A model generated the notes under the pieces. The model had not been told where the DNA came from, searched no databases, and was given only the letters and a program-made list of their open reading frames with translations. This document shows, piece by piece, positions 51,819 to 59,957 of a stretch of 64,000 bases of DNA. The translations under genes were made by a program, and so were the position numbers. Position 1 is the first letter of the stretch, and the number at the start of each line of letters is the position of its first letter. The DNA is from Chloroflexota bacterium (GTDB taxonomy: Bacteria; Chloroflexota; Limnocylindria; QHBO01), in assembly GCA_040902225.1 (NCBI GenBank), contig JBBDXT010000002.1, positions 342,036 to 406,035 of the forward strand. Reading direction: 5' to 3'.

Positions 51819-51875
51819 TTGTTTCAGGGTGCTCCCCGATGGGCAGCCGCGCGGCATGCGCCCATCCTCACGCCA

Positions 51876-53048
51876 ATGACCGGCCAACGCTCAGAACGCA
51901 CCGGCGCCCCGCCGCGCCTCCTTCGACGGCGAACGAGCGATCGGGTGCTGGGGGGCGTCGCAGGCGGACTCGGGGACTACTTCAATGTCGATCCGCTCCT
52001 GATCCGCATCGCCTTCGTGGGGCTGATGATCTTCGGCGGCGCCGGTCTCGTCCTCTATGTCGTGGGCTGGCTGCTGATCCCCGCGGACGGCGAGAACGTT
52101 TCGAACATCGAGGGCTTCTTCCGCCGCCTCGGACTCACGTCGCAGCGCCTTGCCTGGATTGCACTCGCCTTCGTCGTCTTCATCGTGGTGATCGCCGGCG
52201 CGCCGGTGGGCGGACCGCTCGACGGCTCGGGAACAGTGTTCATCGGCCCGCTGCCCGGGGTGAATCAGTGGACGCTGTGGGCGGTTGCGATCATCGTCGT
52301 GGGGATCGTGATGCTTCGACGTCGCGAGTCGCCGGCTCCGGCGCCCCCGGCGCCCCCAGCGACCCCTGCCATGACCGCCGAAGCGACGATCCCCGCGCAA
52401 CCGTCCACCCCCGCGGTGACGGCGGTGAAGGCCGCGCCGCGGCCGCGCTCACCGCTCGCCCTCTACACGTATGGCGCGATCCTGCTGAGCATCGGGCTGT
52501 TGGCGCTCGCCAGCCAGATGGCCGACGTGTCAGTCTCACCTGGCCAGTTCTTCGGGACGGCGCTGGCTGTGCTGGGGATCGGCCTGGTGGTCGGCGCGTG
52601 GTGGGGGCGCGCCCGGATCCTGATTCTGGTCGCGTTCCTGCTCGCCCCGATGGCGATCGTGGCCAGCTTCATCACCGCGCCACTCGCGGGCGGGATCGGC
52701 GATCACCGGTACACGCCGGTCACGGCGGCCGAGGTGAGGGACGAGTACCGTTCGCTTGGCGGTCGGCTGATCCTCGACCTGACCGACCTGAAGACAGGCC
52801 CGCGCACCATCCACATCTCGGTGAGCGTGGCTGTGGGTCAGCTGGTCGTGATCCTGCCCGAAAATGCAACGGTCGAGCTGCGCACCCGGGTCGGGGCGGG
52901 CGACTCGGTGGTCCTCGGCTCACAGGACGTCGGCACGAGCCTTGACAGCAGCTATGTTCGCCACCATTTCAACCCGATCAGCTACATCCTGGATCTCGAA
53001 ATGGGTATCGGCCAGGTGTTCGTGACCGACTCGAGGATCAACTGGTGA
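51876..53048 (+). CDS. PspC-domain membrane protein with DUF2154-like C-terminus
   Basis: A 390-aa protein. The PspC domain at residues 15-75 has TSDRVLGGVAGGLGDYFNVDP. A Pro/Ala linker sits near residue 165-190, and four to five helices span 35-300. The end (YRSLGGRLILDLTDLKTGPRTIHISVSVAVGQ...) is an all-beta toast-rack-like domain similar to LiaF/DUF2154. LiaF-like proteins modulate LiaRS-type two-component systems, which fits the adjacent kinase. It overlaps the next gene by 4 nt. Confidence 0.87.
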   Translation: MTGQRSERTGAPPRLLRRRTSDRVLGGVAGGLGDYFNVDPLLIRIAFVGLMIFGGAGLVLYVVGWLLIPADGENVSNIEGFFRRLGLTSQRLAWIALAFVVFIVVIAGAPVGGPLDGSGTVFIGPLPGVNQWTLWAVAIIVVGIVMLRRRESPAPAPPAPPATPAMTAEATIPAQPSTPAVTAVKAAPRPRSPLALYTYGAILLSIGLLALASQMADVSVSPGQFFGTALAVLGIGLVVGAWWGRARILILVAFLLAPMAIVASFITAPLAGGIGDHRYTPVTAAEVRDEYRSLGGRLILDLTDLKTGPRTIHISVSVAVGQLVVILPENATVELRTRVGAGDSVVLGSQDVGTSLDSSYVRHHFNPISYILDLEMGIGQVFVTDSRINW

Positions 53049-53257
53049 CGCGCCATCCGGCCGATCTGCTCTCGCTCGTGGCGGGGCTCGCGGTGCTCGG
53101 CCTCGGCCTGGTGCTCCTCTCGGGTGGCGTCGGCGACATCCCGATGGAGTGGGTCGGTCCGGCGGTGGCGATCGGCCTTGGAGCTCTGATCCTCTATGCG
53201 GCGCGACCTGCGCGCGAGGCGAGCGAGGATGCGCCAGTTCCGAGCGACGAGTCATGA
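53045..53257 (+). CDS. Small two-helix membrane protein
   Basis: A 70-aa protein with two hydrophobic helices and an acidic tail. The GTG start overlaps the PspC gene, and its end overlaps the ABC ATPase start, so it belongs to the same coupled operon. No family is recognised. Confidence 0.7.
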   Translation: MTRHPADLLSLVAGLAVLGLGLVLLSGGVGDIPMEWVGPAVAIGLGALILYAARPAREASEDAPVPSDES

Positions 53258-54126
53258 GCACAGAGCCCGTACTGGAGGCGCACGACCTCGCCAAGCGGTA
53301 CGGACGTCGCACGTGGGCGCTGACGGGGATCGACCTCTCCATTCCGGAGGGGGGCATCACCGCGCTGGTCGGGCCGAACGCTGCGGGCAAGTCAACGCTG
53401 ATCAAGACCTGGATCGGCTTCGAGCGTCCGACGCGCGGCGGCGTGAGGGTGGCCGGCATCGATCCGTGGAAGGACCGCTCCGCAGTGCTTGGGCAGGTCG
53501 GCTACGTCCCGCAGTCGCCGGCGCTGTACGACGGGCTGAGCGTCGACGACCACCTGGACCTGGCCGTTCAGCTGCGTCCCGATTTCGATCAGCACTATGC
53601 CCGGCTGCGGCTGGATCAGCTCGGCATTCCTCCCGATCAGGGGGCGAAGTCACTCTCTGGCGGCCAGCAGGCGCAGGTGGCGCTCGCCCTGGCTCTCGGC
53701 ACACGTGCCAGGATCCTCCTTCTCGACGAGCCACTGGCCAGCCTCGACCCTCTGGCACGGCGCGAGTTCCTGCACGTCCTGACCGATGCGGTCCGTTCCG
53801 ACGGCGCCACCGCGCTCCTCTCGAGCCACATCGTCACCGACGTGGAACAGGCGTGCGACAGGCTGGTGGTGCTGGGCGTGGGCAAGATCCTGCTGCACGA
53901 CACGGTGGCAGACGCCAAGGCGACCCACTGGATGGCGACCGATGGCGCCGCAACAGGCGATGGCGAGGTGATTGGCTCGTTCGGTGGCCCCGCAGGTGAG
54001 CGCCTGACCCTGATGCGAGGATCAACCCGTTCTGAGGGAGAGAACCTTCGCCCCGCGTCGCTCGAAGAGGTCGTGCTCGGCTACCTGGCCTCGGGCCGTG
54101 GCAAGCCGGGCGAGGCGGCCGCGTGA
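53254..54126 (+). CDS. ABC-2 exporter ATP-binding protein
   Basis: A 290-aa ATPase with Walker A GPNAAGKST, signature LSGGQQAQVALA, Walker B LLLDEPLASLDPL and LSSHIVTDVEQA. Ala in the Walker A x-position is tolerated. The C-terminal LRPASLEEVVLGYLASGR reappears in the relic at 55081. It is the only ATPase for three permease genes, so it may serve more than one transporter. It is coupled to the upstream 70-aa gene (ATGA). Confidence 0.9.
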   Translation: MSTEPVLEAHDLAKRYGRRTWALTGIDLSIPEGGITALVGPNAAGKSTLIKTWIGFERPTRGGVRVAGIDPWKDRSAVLGQVGYVPQSPALYDGLSVDDHLDLAVQLRPDFDQHYARLRLDQLGIPPDQGAKSLSGGQQAQVALALALGTRARILLLDEPLASLDPLARREFLHVLTDAVRSDGATALLSSHIVTDVEQACDRLVVLGVGKILLHDTVADAKATHWMATDGAATGDGEVIGSFGGPAGERLTLMRGSTRSEGENLRPASLEEVVLGYLASGRGKPGEAAA

Positions 54127-54142
54127 GGCAGGGGCGCGACCG

Positions 54143-55072
54143 ATGACGTGGGCGCGCCTCGCCTTCAGACTCCAGCGGTCGCCCATCGGCTTTGCGGCGT
54201 TCGTGTGCCTCGGGCTGGCGGGGACAGCGGCGTGGCTGACGATGAACTTGCCGTCGATGCTCGCGGAATGCGAGACGTCCGCTGCGCCGGATGGGTGCGG
54301 GGTCATCCACCTGTTCGGGTCGCCCCTCGGCGAGACAGCGATGATGACCCAGCTGGCGATCGGCGTCGCGATGTACGCCGTCCCGCTCGTGCTCGGAGTG
54401 CCGGTGCTGACGCAGGAAATCGAGCCGCGGACCGCGATGATCGCGTGGCCGCTGGCGGGTTCGCGCCTGAAGTGGCTCGCATGGCGGGCGGGGTCGGTGC
54501 TCGTCATCGGCATGGTGCCGATCGGCGTCCTGGCCTTTGCCGCCGAGGGGCTGGCGGGTGTCCACGCACCGGGCAGCGACCTCGGCTTCGCCCAGCACGG
54601 AGGGCGCGGCATCTCGCTGATGACCCGCGCCGGACTGATGCTCGTCGTGGCCGTCGCCCTTGGTGCGGTGATCGGGCGGCTGCTGCCGTCCCTGCTGATC
54701 GGCATCGCGCTGGCCGTGGGACTCTCGACCGCGGTCGGGTCCCTACCGCCGTACGGAGTCGCGCCGACTGAACTCACGCTCTCCGGAGAGAACTTTGAGG
54801 GCGGGCAGCCATTTCAGACGGGGCATGCGTACCGAGCGCCCGACGGCACGCCGATCACCAACGACGAGGCCGAGGCGATGCTGATGGCGGTATACGAGGA
54901 GTACAGTCCCAACCTGCCTCCGTCCTCGGTCCTGCCCCAGGGCGTGTTCTACGGCATCGCCGGCTCGCGGTACTTCGAGGTCCTCGCCCGCGAGTCCGCG
55001 GTGCTGGTCGGCGCGACGGTGCTGGTCGGCGGCGTCGCGGCAGCGGTCGTTCAGCGTCGGCGGCCCGAGTGA
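54143..55072 (+). CDS. ABC-2 exporter permease A
   Basis: A 309-aa membrane protein with about six helices. VPLVLGVPVLTQEIEPRTAMIAWPLAGSR at about residues 88-116 is the cytoplasmic coupling region, shared with permeases B and C. A large extracellular loop lies at about 220-280. It begins 16 nt after the ATPase stop. Confidence 0.87.
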   Translation: MTWARLAFRLQRSPIGFAAFVCLGLAGTAAWLTMNLPSMLAECETSAAPDGCGVIHLFGSPLGETAMMTQLAIGVAMYAVPLVLGVPVLTQEIEPRTAMIAWPLAGSRLKWLAWRAGSVLVIGMVPIGVLAFAAEGLAGVHAPGSDLGFAQHGGRGISLMTRAGLMLVVAVALGAVIGRLLPSLLIGIALAVGLSTAVGSLPPYGVAPTELTLSGENFEGGQPFQTGHAYRAPDGTPITNDEAEAMLMAVYEEYSPNLPPSSVLPQGVFYGIAGSRYFEVLARESAVLVGATVLVGGVAAAVVQRRRPE

Positions 55073-55080
55073 GCAGACCG

Positions 55081-55209
55081 ATGGCCTTGGCACGGCTCGC
55101 GTTCCGCTCCGGCCGGGCGGCAAACCTGCGCCCGGCGTCCCTCGAGGAGGTGGTGCTCGGCTACCTGGCCTCGGGCCGTGCGCGCCCCGATGAGGCCGTT
55201 GCGTGCTGA
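55081..55209 (+). pseudogene. Chimeric relic of a permease start and an ATPase C-terminus
   Basis: A 42-codon frame. Its first nine residues (MALARLAFR) resemble the start of permease A (MTWARLAFR). From residue 16 it reads LRPASLEEVVLGYLASGR, identical to the C-terminus of the ATPase at 53254. The stop TGA at 55207-55209 overlaps the start of permease B. It looks like a deletion scar between a lost permease and a lost ATPase of a once duplicated exporter. Confidence 0.75.
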
Positions 55210-56183
55210 GGATCGGCTCGTGGCTGGCCCTTTCGTTTCGGCTGAACCGCTGGGAGGTTCTCGCGTCGGTGGCTGGGACTGCCCTGCTCGCGGCGGCGAT
55301 GCTGTGGTTCACCTGGCAGCTGCGGACGCTGGCTGCCACCGAGCCGGCGTGCCTCGACCCCACGACCTATGTCGCGGCCTGCGAGCAGTCCCCCCAGCCG
55401 TTCTACGAGCTGAGCAGCCGAGCCGAATTGCTCTCCTACCTGGGCTGGGCCGCCCCGTTCGGGATTGGCCTGGTGCTGGGCGTTCCGCTCGTCTCGCGCG
55501 AGATCGAGCAGCGAACCGCCGGCGTGGCCTGGACGTTGAGTCAATCCCGGGCGAGGTGGCTGGCGTGGCGCGTCGCGTTCGCGGCCCTCGTCATGATCGT
55601 GCTGCTCCTCGTCGTGGCGATCGCCAGCGAGGTGCTGGCCTCCGCACAGATGCCAAACAGGCACCTCGATGACGACTTCGCCTGGTACGGGCGTCGTGGC
55701 GGGCTCATCGTGGTGCGCGGGCTGGCATCGCTGGGGATCGGAGTGCTGCTGGGTGCCATGCTCGGGCGCGTCCTGCCCGCGCTCCTGGTGGCGGCCTTTG
55801 CATCGGTGCTGATCTTCACCGCCATCAGCTTCGGCATGGACCGATGGATGGAGACGGATGCCATCGTGCAGGCCTACGGCGCGGATCTCGCGGGTGGCCG
55901 GTACCTGGGCCAGCGCGTGGAGCTGCCGAGCGGTGAGTTGATCGATTACGGCGAGCTCCAGCGACGCGGCCTCTCGGCCGAGTGGTTCCAGGACGACATG
56001 ATCTTTGCCCGCGAGGAAGACGTTGGCCATCCGGAGAGGATGATTGGCCGGGACCGTGGGCTGATCGTGCCGGGGCGGCTCTACCCGCAAATCGTCCTGC
56101 GTGAGTCGGCGGTCGTTGGTGCCACGGCGCTACTGCTGGGCCTCGTCAGCGCAGCGGTGGTCGCGCGTCGGAGGCCTGGATGA
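55203..56183 (+). CDS. ABC-2 exporter permease B
   Basis: A 326-aa membrane protein, paralogous to permeases A and C. GIGLVLGVPLVSREIEQRTAGVAWTLSQSR at about residues 90-119 is the shared motif. A large external domain with many acidic residues lies between helices 5 and 6. The GTG start overlaps the relic stop. It overlaps permease C by 4 nt. Confidence 0.87.
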   Translation: MLRIGSWLALSFRLNRWEVLASVAGTALLAAAMLWFTWQLRTLAATEPACLDPTTYVAACEQSPQPFYELSSRAELLSYLGWAAPFGIGLVLGVPLVSREIEQRTAGVAWTLSQSRARWLAWRVAFAALVMIVLLLVVAIASEVLASAQMPNRHLDDDFAWYGRRGGLIVVRGLASLGIGVLLGAMLGRVLPALLVAAFASVLIFTAISFGMDRWMETDAIVQAYGADLAGGRYLGQRVELPSGELIDYGELQRRGLSAEWFQDDMIFAREEDVGHPERMIGRDRGLIVPGRLYPQIVLRESAVVGATALLLGLVSAAVVARRRPG

Positions 56184-57136
56184 CGCTCCGCGGCTGGCGC
56201 CTTGCCTTCAAGATGCAGCGCCTCGAGCTGCTGCTCTTCGTTGCGGCCGCGGTCCTCCTCGTAGTGGCCTCGGTGCTGATCGCCAAGGGGGCGAGCGAGG
56301 CGCGGGCCGCCTTCGACGCGTGCTACCAGGCGTCGGGGACTGACACCAACTGCGCGACCTCTCCCAGCCTGAATGACTTCTCTGGGTGGGGCGGCTTCGC
56401 CAGGATCGGCGCGTTCCTCACGCCGTTCGCCCTGGGCCTGTTCCTGGGGGTCCCGGTCGTGGCTCGCGAGATCGAGGGACGGACGGCGGGGATCGCCTGG
56501 ACGCTCAGCCGATCCCGCTCTCGCTGGCTGATCCAGCGCGTCCTTCCGCTGGTGGTCGTGGTGATCGTCCTCGCGACGGCGGTCGGCATCGGCAGCGAGT
56601 TCGTGACACGGACGAACCCCTTCGCGGACCTCGCCGCCAACCCGGGCTTCGCGGATCACACTGCTAGAGGCTGGATGCTGCCGGTACGGGCGCTCGCCGT
56701 CCTGTTGCTCGGAATCGCGGTCGGTGCCATGGTGCCCCGGCAGCTGCCTGCGCTCCTGCTGGCCGGCGCCGTCACGCTGGCGCTGTTTGTGGGGCTGTCG
56801 ATCGGCATGGATGCCTGGATGACCGCGGAGGCCCAGCCGATCCTCATCGACGAGAGCAGCCGATTCGGGCCGTTTGGCGAGGGGCCTCGCATCTTCGACG
56901 TGGCCTACCGGGACGATGCCACCGGCGAGGTGATCACGATGAATGACTTCTACAACCGGTACGGCGACGTCTTCGTGCCGGATGGGGGAATGCCAGAAGG
57001 ATTCACGGAGGTTGCGATCGGGATTCCGGGCACCGAGTACGGCATCTGGGTCCTGCGCGAGTCCGCGGTCCTGGGTCTAGTCGCGCTGGCAAGCGGCGGG
57101 CTGGCGACGCTCGTGGTACGCCGGAGGCGCCCCTGA
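56180..57136 (+). CDS. ABC-2 exporter permease C
   Basis: A 318-aa membrane protein. ALGLFLGVPVVAREIEGRTAGIAWTLSRSR at about residues 82-111 is the shared coupling motif. It has the same layout as B (six helices, long external loop ending VLRESAVLG). It is coupled to B by an ATGA overlap, so B and C may form a heterodimeric membrane domain. Confidence 0.87.
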   Translation: MTLRGWRLAFKMQRLELLLFVAAAVLLVVASVLIAKGASEARAAFDACYQASGTDTNCATSPSLNDFSGWGGFARIGAFLTPFALGLFLGVPVVAREIEGRTAGIAWTLSRSRSRWLIQRVLPLVVVVIVLATAVGIGSEFVTRTNPFADLAANPGFADHTARGWMLPVRALAVLLLGIAVGAMVPRQLPALLLAGAVTLALFVGLSIGMDAWMTAEAQPILIDESSRFGPFGEGPRIFDVAYRDDATGEVITMNDFYNRYGDVFVPDGGMPEGFTEVAIGIPGTEYGIWVLRESAVLGLVALASGGLATLVVRRRRP

Positions 57137-57147
57137 CCGGCGACGGG

Positions 57148-57153
57148 TAGAGT
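57148..57153 (+). promoter_or_regulatory. -10 element TAGAGT, leaderless-type
   Basis: TAGAGT ends 6 nt before ATG 57160 of the MFS gene. Confidence 0.5.
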
Positions 57154-57159
57154 CCCCGC

Positions 57160-58440
57160 ATGGCGCCCGAGCCCGCCCCCAACGAGCATGCACGAGCCGT
57201 CGAGCGCACCTACTTGACCCTGACCCTGCTGAGCACGCTCGCCTCGTCGTTCATCTGGGGCATCAACACCATCTTCCTGCTCGATGCCGGACTTAACAAT
57301 GCCGAGGCGTTCGCGGCCAATGCCTTCTTCACCCTGGGGATGGTCATCTTCGAGATCCCTACCGGCGTGTTTGCGGACACGCGCGGCCGCCGCTTCTCGT
57401 ACCTGCTGGGCGCCGCCACGCTCCTGGTCTCAACGCTTCTCTACCTCGTGATGTGGCAGATCCACGCTCCGCTGTGGGGCTGGGCGATTGCCTCCATCCT
57501 GCTGGGCCTGGGATTCACCTTCTTCTCGGGCGCCACCGAAGCCTGGCTGGTCGACGCTCTGCACGGCACCGGATTCCAGGGCCACCTGGAACATGTCTTC
57601 GGTCGGGCGCAGACGGTGACCGGAGCGGCCATGCTGGGTGGCACGGTCGCGGGCGGGCTCGTCGCCCAGCTCACCAACCTGGGCGTTCCATACATCATCC
57701 GCGCGGCGATGTTCGGTGTGACCCTGCTGGTGGCCTGGCGCTTCATGCGGGACATCGGCTTCTCGCCGGACAGCGATGCGAGCGCGGTCACCGCCGTCCG
57801 CAACGTCCTCAGGGGGTCCATCGATGGCGGCCTGCGCAACCCGCCGGTGCGCTGGCTGATGCTGGCGGTCCCATTCACGGCCGGCACCGGCATCTACATC
57901 TTCTACGCCGCGCAGCCCTACCTGCTGGAGCTGTACGGGGACCCAACCGCCTACAGCATCGCGGGCCTGGCCGCGGCGATCTTCGCCGGGGTGCAGATCG
58001 CCGGGGGGCTCCTGGTGCCCTACGTCCGTCGGCTGTTCCGGCGCCGGACCGATGCGCTGCTGATCGGCGGCGTGCTGGGCGTCGCCTTCCTGGCGGTGCT
58101 GGGTCTCAAGCCGGGCTTCATGGTGGCCCTGGCACTTCTGGCAGCCTGGTCCCTCATCGGCGCTGTGACGAGGCCAATGCGATCGGCCTTCCTGAACGAC
58201 GTCATCCCCTCCGAGCAGCGCGCCACGGTGCTGTCCTTCGACTCGCTGATGGGATCCGCGGGCGGCGTGGTGGCGCAGCCCGTGCTGGGCCGCGTCGCAG
58301 ATGGCGGCGGCTACGCGGCCTCGTACCTGATCTCGGCCGGGGTGCAGCTGGTCGCGCTGCCGCTGGTCTTCCTGGCGCGCCTCGAGAAGTCACCCGCGGA
58401 CCCGATCACCGACGTTGACGAGGTGATCGAGCCCACATGA
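57160..58440 (+). CDS. Major facilitator superfamily transporter
   Basis: A 426-aa protein with 12 predicted helices. GVFADTRGRRFSYLLGA at about residues 69-85 is the MFS loop 2-3 motif. GFTFFSGATEAWLVDALHG and a second-half PMRSAFLNDVIPSEQRATVLSF follow. It resembles tetracycline/drug efflux MFS proteins; the substrate is unknown. It is the last gene before the non-coding stretch with the tRNA fragment. Confidence 0.9.
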   Translation: MAPEPAPNEHARAVERTYLTLTLLSTLASSFIWGINTIFLLDAGLNNAEAFAANAFFTLGMVIFEIPTGVFADTRGRRFSYLLGAATLLVSTLLYLVMWQIHAPLWGWAIASILLGLGFTFFSGATEAWLVDALHGTGFQGHLEHVFGRAQTVTGAAMLGGTVAGGLVAQLTNLGVPYIIRAAMFGVTLLVAWRFMRDIGFSPDSDASAVTAVRNVLRGSIDGGLRNPPVRWLMLAVPFTAGTGIYIFYAAQPYLLELYGDPTAYSIAGLAAAIFAGVQIAGGLLVPYVRRLFRRRTDALLIGGVLGVAFLAVLGLKPGFMVALALLAAWSLIGAVTRPMRSAFLNDVIPSEQRATVLSFDSLMGSAGGVVAQPVLGRVADGGGYAASYLISAGVQLVALPLVFLARLEKSPADPITDVDEVIEPT

Positions 58441-58488
58441 CGACGTAGGAGAGCGGAATCTCGGCGGGATCGGCCGGGGGTCTGAGAC

Positions 58489-58538
58489 TGGCTGGGGCGG
58501 AAGGATTCGAACCTTCGATCTCCTGATCCAGAGTCAAG
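58489..58538 (-). tRNA. tRNA-Gln(CUG) 3' half, partial (probable attachment-site duplicate)
   Basis: On the minus strand the sequence runs from the anticodon stem through the loop CTCTGGA (anticodon CUG) and a 5-nt variable loop. A perfect T-arm (GAAGG-TTCGAAT-CCTTC) follows, then acceptor strand CGCCCCA, discriminator G and CCA. The matching 5' half (TGGGGCG plus D-arm) is missing: the bases before the anticodon stem do not fit a D-arm. A 3' tRNA half ending in CCA is what integrases leave at the far end of an inserted element. By orientation the element lies to the right. Confidence 0.8.
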
Positions 58539-58630
58539 TGCCGCCCGGAGGCCCGCAGCGGCCGTCCTCAGCCAAGATTCGTGCTCAGACTCGGCCCACG
58601 CCTCGTCCTCGCATGTTCGGTTTTCCGGTG

Positions 58631-58697
58631 AGTCAGGTGCCCAGCCCGGAAGGGAGTCAGGTGCCCACGCGCGAAAACGGAAAGAATCAGGTGCCCA
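58631..58697 (+). repeat. Three direct repeats of AGTCAGGTGCCCA
   Basis: Copies start at 58631, 58655 and 58685 (the third begins AATCAGG), spaced 24 and 30 bp apart; a weaker AGTCAGGTG is at 58818. They lie just inside the tRNA fragment. They could be arm-type integrase binding sites or relics of REP-like palindromes; neither is proven. Confidence 0.55.
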
Positions 58698-59009
58698 CGC
58701 GCTGGCGGCTCCTGAGGGGATTGTATAGGTTGGGCGCCCCGAGGCGTGGCTGTCCCATTCGACCTTGTACTGGCTTGGCCGCACATGAGTGGGCTGCCTC
58801 TCGATATCCTTATACGCAGTCAGGTGATCACGGATGTCGCGTCCCATCGGTGAGGCAGGATTGAAGCCCGGTCGAAATCGGCGCTCGATCCTGCATTGGC
58901 GGCTAGCTGCATTCCCGAATCCCCACCTCAAGCCTCGCTACGCATCCCGCCCGGTCCGCGAGGCGCGACCGAAGCCGGCAGGCCATGGCTGGTCGTCCAT
59001 CACGCAGAA

Positions 59010-59957
59010 CTACGCCGGCCACGCCAACAGGCGTGCGGGATTCGTCACGAGCACGGCATCGAGGAGGGCCGGACCGGCAGCTGCGGTGAGGCGCGGAATG
59101 AAGCGGGTCGGAAGGTATGCCATCCCCGGGAGCCCCCCATAGGACGCGAACGAGGAGCGCCGCGCGACGTCCCCACCGAGCAGAATGCGGTCGGCAGCTC
59201 CGCCCCGCGCAACTGCAAGAAGGCACTCAATGAGGATGGAGTCTGGCCAGTACTTCGCCCGTCCCGCTCCGTCATAGCCCAGGTACACTCCCGAGGCGGC
59301 GAGCTCGAGGTGGAGCTCCGCGTCGGGGTTGCGGTCGACGTGGGCGAGCGCGAGTCGGTGGCGCGGGACGCCTTCCTCTTCGAGGAGCGCTGCGACCTCG
59401 AAGCCCGCCGTTCCCTGCTCAAGATGGCAAACGACCGGCGCGCCGGTTCGTCGGTGCGCAGCGCCCGCCGCCGCCAACACGTTGCGCTCGAACGTCGATA
59501 TGTGCCAGTAGCCAATGCCGACCTTGATTACACCGGCACGCACATCGGTCGCCGGTGGCGGAGTCGACGATCGGTCATCGGCGTTCATGCCCTCCATGAG
59601 GTCACCAACGAAGCGCTCCGCCAAGTCGTCCGCGGTCATCTCGCGAAGCCAATGCCTGTCCGGGTAATGCGCCTCTTGATGCACGCCTGTGCTCGCGACG
59701 ATCGTCATGCCTGACCGCGTGGCGATGTCTCGCAGGCCCTCCGGACGCCTGCCGAGGCCGATGGGGGTTAGCTCGACGAGAGCATCGATTCCCGCCGACC
59801 GGAGCGCGGTCGCTTCGTGAGTGGAGCGGGCCACGTCATCCAACTCGTCGCCACGCATCAGAGAACTACTCTGGAGGAGGTGCTCGTGGTAGTCGGTGCG
59901 CCCGAGCGATCCAGCGGGTATGTCGCCCGTCACGGTCCGGACGAATGATGGCGTCAC
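59010..59957 (-). CDS. Phosphotriesterase-family lactonase-like hydrolase
   Basis: A 315-aa TIM-barrel amidohydrolase (COG1735). All metal ligands are present: HEH in TDYHEHLLQ, carbamylated Lys in VIKVGIGYW, His in VVCHLEQG, His in LALAHVDRNPD and Asp in ILLGGDVARR. PTE-like proteins in catabolic operons are usually sugar- or acyl-lactonases rather than phosphotriesterases, which fits the operon here. The start is GTG 59957, overlapping the stop of the AroE-like gene. It is the last gene of the operon. Confidence 0.88.
   Translation of the reverse strand: MTPSFVRTVTGDIPAGSLGRTDYHEHLLQSSSLMRGDELDDVARSTHEATALRSAGIDALVELTPIGLGRRPEGLRDIATRSGMTIVASTGVHQEAHYPDRHWLREMTADDLAERFVGDLMEGMNADDRSSTPPPATDVRAGVIKVGIGYWHISTFERNVLAAAGAAHRRTGAPVVCHLEQGTAGFEVAALLEEEGVPRHRLALAHVDRNPDAELHLELAASGVYLGYDGAGRAKYWPDSILIECLLAVARGGAADRILLGGDVARRSSFASYGGLPGMAYLPTRFIPRLTAAAGPALLDAVLVTNPARLLAWPA

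Larger units (their letters stand above)
58441..59009. other. Non-coding 570-bp junction region
   Basis: No frame here looks coding on either strand. The stretch is less GC-rich than its surroundings between about 58600 and 58800. It contains a tRNA-Gln 3' half (58489-58538) and a set of 13-bp direct repeats (58631-58697). I read it as the junction between the core chromosome on the left and an integrated segment on the right. Confidence 0.6.

Noticed and set aside
58631-58697. CRISPR array
   Set aside because: Only three 13-bp repeats with irregular short spacing and no cas genes; the repeats are far too short.
58489-58740. tRNA-Gln split by a self-splicing intron
   Set aside because: The 5' half should follow with TGGGGCG and a D-arm. 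A GGGGCG-like stretch near 58735 is not followed by a D-arm or a fitting anticodon stem, and no group I core is seen. A bare 3' half is the simpler reading.
58311-58931. A 206-codon minus-strand open frame over the junction region
   Set aside because: It runs through the tRNA fragment and the direct repeats, giving repeated WAPDS-type peptides, has no domain and overlaps the end of the MFS gene.
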